Both the position numbers and the translations under genes were made by a program. A stretch of 64,000 nucleotides of DNA from Membranipora membranacea (lineage: Eukaryota; Bryozoa; Gymnolaemata; Cheilostomatida; Membraniporidae), in contig OU612068.1 in assembly GCA_914767715.1 (NCBI GenBank), positions 15,934,001 through 15,998,000 on the forward strand, in the 5' to 3' direction. The notes below the pieces were generated by a model that saw only the letters and a list, made by a program, of their open reading frames with translations, had not been told where the DNA came from and searched no databases. Below, one piece after another: positions 35,201-49,092 of this stretch (its first letter is position 1; every line of letters starts with the position of its first letter).

Positions 35201-38200
35201 AAACATCTAAGAGAGAGAAAAATAAGGTATGATGTATCTACCTAATCAAAATCAAAATGTGTTCAAAGGTCAACTGGGGAGTTGGAGGTCCCCTATTAGA
35301 GTGCTGCTAGCTCTTTCCAATTTGTCGTATGGGCAAACCTAACACAAATCAGTATACTCATGAACCTTGTATGGGTATATTATGTTATTTTTAAAAAAGA
35401 TTATAACTATCAAATGCATTTCCTTTTGGTTTCCAAAATATTACATACATACAAACATATACTGCATTTAAGTTGGAGGGATTATAATTCTGACATACCC
35501 ATGACATTATCATCACTGTCCAGGATTGGTTGAGCTAGAACTGCATGGGTGTGATCATCTATGTATGCGACTCCAAGTGGATGCTTTTTGTCCGTCTGCA
35601 TAATGAAAGAACGAACTCTTCAAAGCAATGTAGTAGGAGTTATTTTCCCAAGTAGCGGGTACAAACAAGTCTCAACGTAAGTTCATAAATAATTATTAAA
35701 AAACTTTATTGCTACCAAGGGCCGAACTGATGAGTGTTTTCAATTTTCATTTCAAAATACATCTTGCACAACAAGATGAGTTTTACAACTGCAATACAAT
35801 GACCTTGTCAATAACATTTAGGGACGATAGGAAATCAGTTTCTCAATACCTGGCAAATTATACAATTTTGCAGCTACAAAGCAATTTCAAGAGTATAAAA
35901 AATTCTTGTTGTTTCGTTGGGATTATTCGGAATAAGGTGTCCAGTTACTGTCTTGCTGTATTTACGACAATCAGTGATTCTCTCTCCTGCTGGAAAACCC
36001 TCATAAAAAACCAGCTGCTGTTTGAGGAAAGATCAAAAGCGAGATTGCAAACTTTGTAAGATTTCACATTTTGCATTTCAATTTTGGCAAGAAAGCGAGC
36101 AACCATTCAAGTATAATAAGTCAAACATCAGGTAAAACTGGACGGAAGTGTAGACATCCAGTACAAAACTTGGCTTGACAGCTCTAGATGGCTCTATGAC
36201 TGATGATCAGTGAAAACAGCATTGTGGATCTTTACTTTGCTTAGGAGACACAACAGGTGATCCACAGTACCAACTTTCCCAATCCGTAGAGCATGCATGA
36301 GGGCTGGGCAGAAACCTTTCACATTCACATCGCATAAATAATATCAATTTATTATGAATAAAACCTTTAATGCTGAGAGAAAAAGAATGGCATCATATAA
36401 CCTAAGTGCCCCAACTATTTTGCTGGTGGGGTTGGCGCTACTGCTACCCTTGTTCAAAGCAGATCAGACACTAAACTACTGTACAGTCATCCCAATATGT
36501 TTGCACTGGGAAACTCACGGACTGGACCAAATTAAAATAGCCACGGAGTAACATTTGATCATTACGTAGTTTATAAAGCTGGAACAACAGCGCAAAATGC
36601 CAACTCTGAACATTGCTCACTATGGTCACTGAACTTTCCTGTAAGCTAACTCATCACGAACATCCCAACAGCTGCTTTAATTTCTCAGTCTTCGATTGAG
36701 GCAGATTATTATTTTAATGAGACCAATCTGTGTCAATATGCACCATGGCGAAATGTCACTTGAGGAAGCTAGCCTATTATAGTTGTGGAATCTGCTATTG
36801 TGATTATCCAGTAAACTTAAATGCGCTTTCAATTCAAGAATACCAGTGATCAATACTTAACTGTGAGGCAAGAAGTTTTTGATCCTAGTTTGACCAATGA
36901 AATGGATGAAACATTCATTTCCTTGGTTTGACATAGCTGTTGAATCTTTAGATCTTATGATCGACCCGTGCTTATACTTCAGATAGACACTACACAAGAT
37001 ATGTTATTCGTTCTGCTAGAGAGTGCCAGAGGAGAACCATCTCACAGAAAAAAAACCCCTTTGCTCTCCATTTCCTTTAATCACAAACTAGTGCCCTTCT
37101 CTTGTCACTTCAGTGCATGAGCACGCATAGTTCTGCCTCTTTTCAACCTAAACTACCTGAGAAATCCATCGGACTCCAAGAAAAGCTAGCCCTGCGTACC
37201 CCGCCTCATATTATTTATTTATTTACTGACAGGGTAATTGTATAATATACTCACTGTGAAGGGTGATTGTAGTCGGACACATTTCTTACACCAGGCTGTA
37301 TAGGCTGATATGGTGTTACCTGGTAATACTGGCTGAGTGAATGACATACTCCGCAACCTGACCAAATACCAAAGAGTATATTATGTAACGGGCAGACGAC
37401 ACCATCAGATAACTCCCACAACATAAAGTGAGGGCTGTCATGTACGCTAGTATTGACAAGCTTATAGAGACAGGCTACATGTACCTATGCCACGACATGC
37501 TCAGTATAAAGTCTTACTGTATAAGCAGAAGTTTTATTGAATGAATTAACCGAGTTATAAACATTCCCATTATTATGGATTTCCTACCAGGCCCATGTCA
37601 ACCTCGCACATGTTAATATTGACCTCACGTATTTGGAGTTTTGAGAAATGCATTCTGGTATATGGTTTGTGCATTACGGACTTTGTTGTAGAACTCACTC
37701 ATTTGAGGTAGAGTTGACAAAGTTGATCATCTGTCCATCTTCCGTTGTGAGGTAAAGGTTATGCCCATCAGCTGCTATAGCTATAACGAAAAGAGCAGCG
37801 CCGAGACAATAATAAAATATATGAATCATAATGTGTAGCACATTATAATTTAATATAAGTATATATAAATGTCTACATGAGGTAATGAATTTGAGTCTAA
37901 ATGTATCAATCCATATCTACTCACACGAAATTACAACGTCCGTACCTATGCCTATAAATCTATGATGTATTTATACACTTGTATGAAGGGATGATAGCAT
38001 GCTATGCCATCCACCCAGTTGCTAAAAATAGTGTGTTACATCAGCGCATGACAGGAGACAGATAAATAACAGCATGTGGGCAGACCTGGTGTGAAGGCTG
38101 GATGAATTGACGCAATACCACAATAGTAGCCTGGGCAGGCTGTCGGGGTGGGTGACAGCCTGCCCAGGCTACCGCAAAAGATCTGATTGCAACAAGCTTA

Positions 38201-38645
38201 TTAGGTTGAATAACGGTGAAGGCTGCTTAAGGGACTGAAATTTTAGATTTAATTGGAAGGGAATCCATAAGAATTGCATTCTGGGAACAAGACAGTTCAT
38301 TTTACAGATTTGTCCTCTCATTGTAATAACAAACACTAACAGGAAGATTTTGCACTGAGGCCTTCATAATTTGACTTCAAATCTTACAATTCAACATATC
38401 AGACATCCTAACATCTTCGAATATTGGCTGCCTTAAGACAAACTGTTGAATACCTTTTGTGTACAGAGTATAAAATAATAACAGTGTACTTACATGAAGC
38501 ACTCAGTTCACAAATCAATTTATTTATACCACTAGCAAGATTGACCACAACAGCATTATGCATAACATGGAGATGGGCCTGAGATCAGACTAAAACTCAT
38601 CAGAAGATAGCTATACCTTCGAGCCCATATATATGACATGATCAG

Positions 38646-38697
<52 letters not shown>

Positions 38698-41600
38698 CAT
38701 CGTGCATGACACTCCTAGACCAAGTTTAGTCCATCTGTCTGCATACTGAGTTGCTCTCGATCCACAGGTCACGATGTGACCAGTGGAGGGAAGCAACTGG
38801 AATACAGGCAATTGGATTTAACTTGATTTAGAACACTCCTTGTTTATGCTGACAAGTGATTTCTGAGTGGGTAATGAGAGGGGCTGTGAAACTTTGTATT
38901 TACCTGTGGAGACTGAAGAGGCCAATTCACCGAGTAGCTGTACCTGACTTCTTTTCTCGTGTACATTCTTGAGTAATTTCTGTATCTGCTGCCGGCGATC
39001 TTTGACCTGTCAATGAAAATAACAAAACATGTCTGGTTAGACACAGAGACAATGAAACGATCACAGAGAAACATGAGAACGTAGCGATGTGCAGGTGGAA
39101 ATTCATTTTAGAGACTGCTCTAGTAGCACTGTATGCTGATGGCCAAGTCTCTACATTGATAACTCATATCTGATTAATCTTATTGAGATGAAAACGTTGA
39201 CAGCTTTTTCATAAAAATCTGTTTACTCAATGTAAAAATTTACGCAGCTCTACCGTTCCCACTTTCAAATTTTTATTTATTCATCACTGCGACTCTCATA
39301 CTATTAGGGCTTGTAAAAGTCCTCATGATATCTATCGTGATTGAGACATTATTTCTCTACATGGCTGTGATGCCATCTCTTAATGCAATGAAACGGAGGG
39401 TAATCACATCACTAACAACATCTCTATCATGCTGTCAATATTACCCAAATTAGATTGCTCATCGTAATCAGCAAAATTTAGCAGTAGCTATGGTATGGCC
39501 CACGCAATATGCTCAACAATTCTTACTCTTAGAGCTGCCCTTGATAATCAAAAGCGACGCAAGACACAATCATTCAATTCACATGGCTTCAGGAGCGGAT
39601 GTTCAACATGCCAGCAGCAAATCTATCAAATTTCAGGTGCATAAACTACCACTCAGCATTATAAGTTTAGAATAATATATTGAGAACAGATGGCCAGAGG
39701 TATTCCATTCATCAAGATATCTGAAATGCTGGTCTGGCTGTGCGCGTAATAACAAACGTAGTTTGGGATGTTCTTCCCCTGCCCAAACATTTCAGCTGCA
39801 TGCAAAGTTCTGCATCATTTAAATTTTTCCTTATATATATATATATATATATGATATTTATATATAAACCCTATCGTAAAGATGTTTTTATATGTGCTAT
39901 GGTTGAGGTTGGAACAAAAGATGTGAAGTTGCTAGAGGGTCATCATTCCTTGTTGAATGAAAGACGTCAGAACCTCTACTCAGCGAGGCCAATCTCTTCT
40001 CAAGTAGGTATGATGAGGTATAGGCTCATGTCGAGAAATACTAGACATGTATACTCCTCATCGCCGCAAAGGAAGTGCTACAGGGTCATATCCAGACTGA
40101 ACAACACATGTTCTTCTTGTAGCAGCTTGCTCTGCCACTGACGGCTTTATCAGCTTTCATTACTAGGTTTTTAGAAAGCTTTAGGCTGAAGATCTGACAC
40201 CGTGAGAAGGTTTTGTAAAGCTTTGACTGGACTAAGAAAGATGGTTAATTGATTTTCACCCTGTTGGGATGTTTATGTCACTACGAATCCTAGCCTCTCT
40301 GCTGTGGACCAACTGGATTTGGAACAAAATTGACAGCCAGATTGTTTTCTAGCATGATTATAATGGCTAACATATTAGTTTGTGACAATATGACTCTGGG
40401 CTGATGATTAAAATCACTTGGCGCTGTGTACTGTAATGATTGGTATGGACCATGCTGACTTTGGCATTAAACTGCAATTTGTTGTTTAGATATTGGTTTG
40501 CCTGAAAGATATATATCTCTATTCAAAATGGATTGCTCTAAAATTCTTGATCAAAAACCCGTCGTCTCATTAGATTTCCTCCTTGGTTTCCCATTGTAGG
40601 ATTCCAAACTTGCATTTTATGGCATAAAAAAAATCTACTCGTTGTTTTCAGCAGTCTCCATTGGTCCCCTGATATCATTTGTGCAAAGACGTCAGGACCT
40701 TGAGAGTAAAGAATGCTGCGACTTATCTCCTCAATGATTCGAGCTGATACATGTATGCTTATCCAATGAACTCCCTCTTCATTGGCTTATCACTGAGACA
40801 ATTTTCATGTGATGTACAATATTGTGATATATCACAATTTATATCGCTTTCAAGTTGCATCTTCTTTCTTCCGCTGGGCATGGCAGGTGTAATAGCACTT
40901 TTACCAGGTTGTCGAGTTTGATCTCTTCTCTTTCAACATTGCAAAGGGAAACGAACACATGATGGCATGTGTTGATGATAAAAGACTTCTGTGCATTTTA
41001 ACTGAATCTATATAAAGGAAGGGTACCAATGACCCGTCGTACACTAGGGTCTTACACAAATTACAATCTCACCGCGCTTTGATTGTTCTCAGCAAGAAAT
41101 GCATCATCTTTGCAACTTACAGACAGTATTTAATATGAAAGTGGTATGGTTGTACAGCAGTGGTAATTATTTATTTACGATTAACAATCTACCATCTTAT
41201 AACACCAACAAAGGCGATCTATAAATAGCCTACGTATTAAGTGCAATGACGTAGTTTGTAAGACAATGGACTGACTATTAATAGTGTTTACTCGCTTAGA
41301 AGAAAGAGTGGTTTGAATAGATTCAGTTTCAGACTGTAATATGTGTAAACACACAATATAATGTTGGGCTAGTATGTGTACATGTACACTAAGCTATGGT
41401 AGCGGCAGCATTCTAGCCGAGTCAGCAGACACGGTCCATAGTACAGACGCCCCGTGATTTTATCACTTATCCAACGCTTTGAGAAGAAACTGTGTCACAC
41501 CCGACTTAAGAAAATTTGAGAGCAAATTTGACTGGGAGTTGTTTGCTTAAGTTTCAAACTTATGTTTGCTGACTCAAGAGTCACAGTGTAACTTTAGCAC

Positions 41601-44497
41601 TGCGGCAGCGCTAGCAAGTCTCTCAGCTCAAGACTCAATGCATTGTTAGTTTTGTCGTCATCATGGTATTAGGTTAGTCAATAAAAAAAAAATCAATTTC
41701 AGTTTAACAGTGCATTTTAGCTGCAAATTAATATTTAGGAATAAATTATGAGTTATTGGCTTGAAGGTTTAGGTAGTAGTTCAAATTGATAATTAAAATG
41801 GCAAAAGTCTAGTTTGACCGTCTATACCTCAGCATGCAACTGGGTAAGGAGCTAAGCAATCAGTTTCCGTCTACATCTACTGATGCCTACTGTCTAATGG
41901 AATTCTGATGCCATCAAAAAATCTTTCACCCATCAGAAAATCAATAGAATTTTGATTCCAATTTTGTGTGCTAATTGGTGTTCATTGTTCCTGACTACGT
42001 GCTAACAGCAGCCCTTTCACTGCACAAGTCAGGGCAAAGTTCCAGCTGAGCAAAGTGAATTACCAGTTGAATTGAGACAAAATGCAGACAGAATTGTGCC
42101 ATTAAATAAAGCATTTCTTAAACCTTTACTCCATGACGTCAATTCTCTGCTGGTTTTCATTATAACCCAGCCCTAACCTTGAAAGGTTCATGTCTTGATT
42201 GTACACAAATGACACTCTGGAGGGTTCCTAAGTATTCCAATAACACATAGACAGTGATGCTAATTCTCTGTGGGTTGTTTATACTCAGCTACAACCTTGA
42301 AATGTTCCTATTGTGTTGATTCTACAAGAATGACTCAGCTGAGCATTGTTGGCTCTACTAGTAATCCTGGTTCAGTTTCACTGAGACTTCAGTTTGTGCC
42401 GTGCACCCTGATAATGCTATGAGAATGATAACCCCTTGAGAACGTAGGATACTAAGCATGGACTCCATCATCACTCACCTTGGAATATTCTATAACTGAT
42501 CTATTCGGTGATCCATCTCTGTCTGAAAATGTAAAAGAATATTCCATTGAAACACATGGACTCTTTTTAGAAGAGATAATGACTAGGAATATAAAGTCTT
42601 TGAGCAGCACAAATCCCCTCACTCACCCCACACTCACAGGTAACACTTGGGGTACCAAGATAAAAAAAAGTTTCTCGTTTTTATAAAAGTCTAAAGCCTG
42701 AGATCCTCTTGTTGATTTGCGGATTCCAATACAAGAATTTACCATATCATAGACGGCATCTGTTATGGCCGCTAGGGGTTATAAATTACAAACTAAACCT
42801 GTGAGCCATTTGAAAGCTGAGATTATATCTTGATACCCCAAGGAGTAAAAACAATAGGGGAAAATAAGCTGAGAACACCTGGTTACACAGACCGGACGGA
42901 AAGGCACTGTATACATATACTGCTCGACTTACTATAAATGGCGTCACCATTGCGAAGTCTGTTTGCTTTGGTTTTGCGTTTATTTATGAGCCATGACTCG
43001 ACGACTTCTTCGGACACATAATTCTGTATATACTGCTCAAGCAGAGAAGGGTTATCCTGCAGGAAGTTTATAACTGCATCACTGTTAATATCTGCAACAA
43101 ACATAATAATATTATATAAATTACACTTGCAATGGCGATCATCATTGTATCCTGTTTGGTGGAATATCACACTGACATTTCTGGGCCAGACATTCTCTCG
43201 GTAATAATAGCTGTTTTACACAGTCCATATTATGATTTAGTTCAGATTGCTGTGGGCCCTTAGATTTCTAGCCCGGGGAAGAATCCAGCAGGTAATCTTA
43301 AGAATAGCACAGCTTGTACAAAGATAAACCAAAAAAACATACTTTTCTTTTAAATATGAACCTAGGATTTGTATTCAGCATTCCTATATTGATTGGAGAG
43401 TTGAACAGGAATCGAAATCCTCAAATAATAGCTAGATTAGCTATTTATGGCCCAGTGAGAGTTCTGTTTGACTACATTGACCTTGACCGAGACTGTATCC
43501 TCAACAGAAAAAGATGATAAGAGTCTCATGGCTGACGTAGATTTGCTAAGGAAGGCTGCTACTAGAAAGACCTATTCAATTCAGCAGAAGTTACTATAAG
43601 AGAAATAATTTGTTCTACATTTCATTGATTTTGAAGGTTAAATGTTTGGTTGGTAAGAATGAACAGAATATCAACAAGACAATCTGATTCTAGTCTATGT
43701 AGGGTGGAACATTTGTTATTCCACTCCTCATTAACTAAGTAACTTGCACTCTGACTACAGTTCCACCCATCATCCGTTCTGCTGATGCTTGTACCACATC
43801 TTTTTCTAGGATGTGGCTCAACATGGTTTTGGGTTTGTAGGGATATACGGTATTCATGCATGTTTCTACAGCTTTATCGATACTGCTAAACTACATGGTA
43901 GAAATGCACAAGTCCCATGAATTCTATTTTGAGTTCTGGAATGCAAAACTGGACATGCGCTGTCGGCCGCAACTGTTCGACAATTCACACTCAGCCATTT
44001 CCAACAGTCGTTCACTCTCAATTTTGCTCATATAAATTGAAGTTTTATTCGCTTGACTTTCTAAGATTGGAAGGTGAATGTTTAACCAGAAGTCGCCGTA
44101 TTTGAGAGCTACATTTTCCAACCCATACCAGCCTTACATACGGATACAAGGCCTCTTAATGATGACAAATCTAGGATTATTGAGAATAAATCAAATTTTA
44201 AGTAGGTTCCCTTCCTTATAATATGAGCGACGCAATCATAAACTGGATTACTGGAGCAAGAGACCTCGAGAGACGACTTTCATTAAAAAAGCAACTTCGG
44301 CTGTTATGCAGCAAATGTAACATATCATTGCAAAGAAGACCAAAGCCCCATGTATGTAACATTACTGCCAAAGAGCGCCATCACCATTGTCAGCACAGCG
44401 CCACCATAACGTGATACAGTTATAAATAGTATAAACAAGTGCTTGGATTACCTGATACTGCTGTTGCTGCCGATGCTGCTATGGTGCATTTATCCAT
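26244..44497 (-). CDS. PDE10A: PDE10-like dual-GAF cyclic nucleotide phosphodiesterase, complete, 22 exon positions
   Basis: Hydrolyses cAMP and/or cGMP. Exons in order: 44497-44452, 43091-42933, 42522-42479, 39006-38904, 37771-37699, 37357-37255, 35595-35499, 35177-35119, then 34401-34351 or 34069-34019, 33245-33193, 32862-32811, 32560-32424, 31995-31719, 31532-31404, 30779-30676, 30476-30326, 29877-29671, 29321-29200, then 28895-28784 or 27955-27844, 27116-27036, 26693-26605, 26367-26244. With one exon chosen per pair they total 2373 bases (790 residues), near PDE10A length. The N-terminal [10 protein letters not shown] segment, GAF-A ([17 protein letters not shown]), GAF-B ([23 protein letters not shown]) and catalytic motifs ([40 protein letters not shown]) are all present, including the metal-binding His/Asp residues and the pocket Gln. 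Similarity to PDE10 is closer than to PDE5 or PDE11. Confidence 0.9.
27844..27955 (-). CDS. PDE10-like alternative catalytic exon 19b
   Basis: A 112-base exon beginning [14 protein letters not shown] and ending MEEFWQQ, with acceptor TTTACAG and donor GTGCTC. It has the same length and phases as exon 19a (28895-28784) and encodes the same segment of the catalytic domain, including the metal-binding Asp (AADL) and the KPW motif. Of 37 residues, about 16 are identical to 19a. Including both exons would shift the frame by one base, so a productive mRNA uses only one. Confidence 0.85.
28784..28895 (-). CDS. PDE10-like alternative catalytic exon 19a
   Basis: A 112-base exon beginning [14 protein letters not shown] and ending FEEFYIQ, with acceptor GTGGCAG and donor GTATTA. 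It lies 828 bases upstream (in transcript order) of its counterpart 27955-27844. It joins in phase from ...NTEHR and into GDEEKQQ. The metal-binding Asp is in GSDL. Confidence 0.85.
31052..31084. repeat. Perfect short hairpin, catagacttaataat arms
   Basis: Arms of 15 bp (catagacttaataat and attattaagtctatg) surround a 3-base centre, in an intron of the PDE10-like gene. Wider flanks (gagacat) repeat on both sides. Confidence 0.6.
34019..34069 (-). CDS. PDE10-like alternative GAF-A exon 9b
   Basis: A 51-base, phase-0 exon of 17 codons ([17 protein letters not shown]) with acceptor TTTTGTTAG and donor GTACTG. It encodes the last GAF-A helix, in the position where PDE10A has a Trp-centred helix. 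It has the same length and phase as exon 9a. Confidence 0.65.
34351..34401 (-). CDS. PDE10-like alternative GAF-A exon 9a
   Basis: A 51-base, phase-0 exon of 17 codons ([17 protein letters not shown]) with donor GTAATT. It continues directly from SDSDEQ of the previous exon and lies 281 bases from 9b. The Trp at position 8 is shared with 9b; the rest is divergent. Confidence 0.7.
38126..38172. repeat. 47-bp perfect hairpin
   Basis: Arms of 19 bp (gtagcctgggcaggctgtc and its complement) surround a 9-base loop, in an intron of the PDE10-like gene. It has the same tip design as 4162-4203 and 60934-60977. Confidence 0.75.
38650..38694. repeat. (TA)n microsatellite
   Basis: About 22 uninterrupted TA units in an intron of the PDE10-like gene. 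A shorter tract lies at 39834-39851. Confidence 0.95.
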
Positions 44498-47400
44498 GGT
44501 CCATCAGGTATATTTTCATATCCATAGAAAACCAAAATTGACTCGATTGCTTTGAAGAGTTGAATTCAAGATGTCAACTGCCGAGTAACTACAAACCGAT
44601 CGAGTACAATCCTTCAGCGAGTAATGTAAACTCTCTTCACGATCAAGCTGTCAACTCAGTTATAACCAATCGGTAGCTGATGACAGCCTAGGGGCACCTG
44701 CAGCAACTTGATAAACTGAGGCAGTGTGTTCATACAAACTCCTCTCAGGTACAACACTCCTCAACTCTCAGAGGAAAGTAATGCTGTGGGTTTGTAAGCT
44801 TCTTTTCATGAGTTTAATTCATTCAAACATGACACAATAAATTCAATAGCAACCAATTTAACCTTTGCAATTATTCTAAACTAATGCATGATTGAACGAA
44901 AAGCAAACAAGACCGTTATGATATTTTTGCATGATATGAAATAGAAAACTTATAAAAATCAGGGCTGAGAAACAACTTATATATGCTGCAAGTCTCTGCC
45001 CACATTTTCAGCTCTTATAATAGTATGTTAGAATGATGGAACAGAATCAGAATGATCCACATCATATAATTACCATCACCTCACACAACTGCTAAAACCT
45101 CCATATCCCATGTTTCCAAATTCCGATATAAAAGAAATTGCTATTCAAACCTGGATAAGCTACACCAGAAACTCGGCTCGCCAAAAATTACAGCCTAGCA
45201 GCTTGTAATGTCGAACAAAAAATAGCACCCCCTGCCATCAACTATTTCACTGAATACTACCCGATCTGCAAGCTCAAAAGAAGAGAAATTACTGCTACCG
45301 GATAGGTTTGCTTGATTAATCCGACAGCATGTGATGCGCCAAGTGACACATTAGCGAAAATAAGACAGAATATTCTCAATCGGGATAAAATTCAATACCA
45401 TTATATTCATCTTAACCTTCTAGGAAATAAGATACATTGAAATTCATTAAGAAATATCAATTCTGAGAGCAACAGCAACACCTACATTCAGTGCATTATC
45501 TTAATTAATAAATATTCTCTCCTCATAGAACAGGATATGGCGGTGAAAGGTGAACATAGACATAATACACATACCTAAGGCTGTATTCTAGTAAGGGCCA
45601 ATTTGGTCAAAAGTGCAATACATTTTTTTAAAACACGACTGACAATACTCTTTGTATCAAGTCCGGAAGCAAAGCTATCATTTTTTAGTGTGCTATAATC
45701 TCTGGTTTAGGAGGTAGTTATGCCTTTTTCGCTAAATACGCCAGAATTCATGAAGCAATAGTAGAGTAGATAGCAATAACATAAAAGTCTCAGGCCAACA
45801 ACAACAGTATTAGAAGATGAGTGGTGTAACACAGATCAAGCATAGACCAAAGATATGCTGTGAAGATACAGTCAAACACGGCAGGCGATACAACAACAGA
45901 ATTGGCTGCACTCCATGCAAGGTGACATTCGAATGTGCGGTGGTACCCTTATTCAACTTTCAAAGCATTAACATGTACAAACATACGTAATCAGGTGTCA
46001 CAATTCAAGCTGACAACAATGAGTTTGGATGTCACATACACCCTGCATGTTCTAAGATTCTATCTAGACTGGTCCTTTGTTCAAATTGAAAACTAAGTTA
46101 TCATATTCCAATGGGATTTCGTATTTTCAGCGTTTGCAAATGATGTCATCAATGTATCATATTTAATACGACGACTCATTGGTAGCCATAAACAACTTTA
46201 TAGATATCCAATTCATGTATGAGAATAAAAATGAGAAATTATTGACTCTAATGCCAAGGCCGTTGACCGAATAACCAATGCTCCCATTTGCATATGTATG
46301 TAATATAATAACATTTTCATGATAAAATGTCATGTCATGGTGCTCCGTTGTGAAGTTTAACAGTTATGATAAAACCTAATGGATGTACCTTGCCCTTGAT
46401 AACTATCTATGAGAACAACTGTCCTGAGCTTTCTGTTTTGTCTTCTAAAGTGTAGAGGCCTTTGAGATACTTCTGCTTTGCTATTGCCAGAACTAAAGGG
46501 TTTACGCATCCTATATTTTAAATATGTGAGCTATGTACGTATATTCCTGGCCCTGTTATTGTAAATTGTATCGAAAATAACCCAAAACATAAGCTAGTCC
46601 ATGGGAACAGGGGTACAACATAATAAAGGTCTCATACGCAGTCGCTCTTTGAGTCCGCAGACCACGTAAACACATGGATAGCAGTAAGAAGACAACTTAG
46701 ATTCAAACCACGTCATTCACAGAGGGGGCACATTGAGTGACATTAGGTAAGGTGGTGCCTAAAACATTGGTGAGAGGTTTGAACAGTGTGACATGGTGTT
46801 GATACTTTACCCAGATCGGAATGATTTGCAGTGCAGCATAATTTTCTAAGCCCTATCAGAATGGAAAATTCCATATTTAAGACTTTTGAATAGCCTTGCA
46901 GTGATGACATAGGGGTTAGTTAAGCGTGTGGTTTCACACTATTACCACGTATGCAGGTGATTGGTAAATTAAGACAGCACCGGTGTCAATGGTGGTGGAT
47001 TACTGAAGCATTATGGGATATGTGAGAATCAGAAAATATGTATGGTGCACTAAACACTCGACTTCTCAGGAGTAACAGGTAGTGTGCAATCCTAGACTCG
47101 AAAATATGTGTCGACATTCTCGTAATATTAATAGCAGTATTAGGAGGAAAAGAGAGTACTTTACGGCCTGGTATGAGAAAGATTAACACATATATGGATA
47201 TGCCAAAAACATAGCTTACCTAAACCAATACTCATAGTTCTATGTGAAGAGAGCTTGACTGTCTTTAAGTAATAATCCGTAGCTTGAGTTTATAACTGTA
47301 TCCATTGGAACACTAGACTGATCATGACCGAATAATCCTCAAACACATTACGTTATGTCAATTCCATCATCTTTGTCGATATGTAAACAGGTACGATCCC

Positions 47401-49092
47401 AATTCCTCTTATCTGCACACGTTAAAAGCTAACACCTCCTCGAAGCGATGTTTGTGCTAAATATCTAGCTAATAACTGTAAATACTCTCCTGTTTCAACA
47501 CAAAGTCACGCTGTGAAACTTTCGACGCAACTGCTGTTTAATTTAGCTGCTTCACAAGACGCAATTTCCAAAACCGATCAGCAAACCTTTGAAGAATGTT
47601 GAAAGGCTGCAGATTAATCTTTTTCATCCAATTCTTATTAATATTATCCGAGAGAAAATGGTAATAGCCAACTGCTAACGCATTGTACTGAGAGGCTGAA
47701 GTAAACTTCTAGTGACTATTCAATCCCCACACGCAGTGCTGATGCAGCCCTGATGGTTTGAATAAATTAAGTGTATCTCGTATAGACTATCAACTGTATA
47801 GCAGCACAAAGTTGAATTCAACAGCAAACTGTCTTGACAATTGATAGAAAAGTTTGTCTTGAATCTATGGTTAGTCAATGTATCACGCAAACCCCAATAT
47901 AAAAGCGATGTATTGATTTTATGCTGAATATAAGAGGTTTATGGGCTAGGCATAGATAGCTCAATCAACGGTCAATATAAGCTCTAAAATTATACACTAA
48001 CTCAGCTTCATAGATGGGTGCATACAATACAAGCTACTTTATAATGATATCATCCCAAGTTGGCGCACCCGCTTATATCCTCAACCGACAGCCCATCATA
48101 TCTCCACAATATCAATTATGTTGTATGTTTAAAGCTAATTAGTACATTACATGCTATGTTGGTGATTCCATATACTGATTGATCTATAATACACTTATAA
48201 CTGAAGATGCTGCTGCATATTCAAGTAAACATTCGACCATGTATTAAATTAATGCTTCACAATAGTGTTATTTTAGACGTTATTTTTATCCACCAAAACA
48301 TAAAAAATCACCTGCCCTTTTGTATTGCCTCACACATTAAGAAGTCGGTCATGCATAGTGCAATCACCACCATAATCACTATGTGAACTGAACTTCCCTA
48401 TTGAAAATCTTTGTAATCACCAGGTGGGAAATCACTGGTCACTGGTCACTGGTCAGCGCTGATGACAATAGAAATGTGATAGTTGTTTGAGAGTTGTCCT
48501 TTCCTAATGAATGAGTAGACAACTGCAATTTTGCAGATAACATCGATATTATTGTGATCAGGTGTGATGGTGATGGTGTGATGGAGGCAGAGAAAATAAG
48601 TAAAGATGAAAATCAGGCATTAAAACCAATGTACACTTCACTCCATAGCTTGTTTTTTGAATCTATTATTAAACCAAAATGTCTTATTCTGATTCCCTGA
48701 TTTGGGCACACCCATTACCTCATACCTCATACCATGGAGCACGCAGATAACAGCAAGACATGTCAGATGGTTTGGCCACATTAATCATTTAAACCCCGAA
48801 ATACCAGCTAGTCAAGCCCTCAATGACACAATCAACACCGAAACTAAGAAACCTAGAGGAAGTCAGAGACTAACATGGGTTAAACGCCTTCAGAAAGACC
48901 TCGAGAAAGTAGATCTCTCCCTGAGTCAAGCTCTCGAGGTGTCACAAGTCAGAGTGGTGTGGAGGTATGTTGTACACAAGATGAAATGATTTATAAGCAC
49001 TCAGGATGTCTGAACAGACTACATCTGCATAAGTCAAGTCAAAATATCGACTAATTTCTCTCCATTGTGTGAATCATAAGAGAGATACATAG
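44498..49092. other. Intergenic spacer upstream of the PDE10-like gene
   Basis: About 4.6 kb, presumably holding the PDE10-like promoter and 5' UTR and the 3' UTR of the small gene at 49093. Apart from the reverse transcriptase relic at 48702-48989 and a short actggtc repeat near 48433, I see no coding exon or RNA gene. Confidence 0.5.
48702..48989 (+). pseudogene. Non-LTR retrotransposon relic (C-terminal end of reverse transcriptase ORF)
   Basis: A short ORF with RHVRWFGHINHLNP followed by KKPRGSQRLTWVKRLQKDL. This matches the pattern RxRWFGHxxRM...GRPxxTWxxxxxxDL seen at the extreme C-terminus of many non-LTR retrotransposon polyproteins. No upstream reverse transcriptase or endonuclease motif is seen, so it is a 5'-truncated, inactive copy. 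Confidence 0.6.

Noticed and set aside
36354-36551. ORF with a signal-peptide-like start ([12 protein letters not shown])
   Set aside because: It lies within a PDE10-like intron on the other strand, has no splice partners, and hydrophobic runs are common in AT-rich DNA.
39740-40141. 133-codon plus-strand ORF
   Set aside because: It crosses an (AT)n tract in a PDE10-like intron, and no family pattern was recognised.
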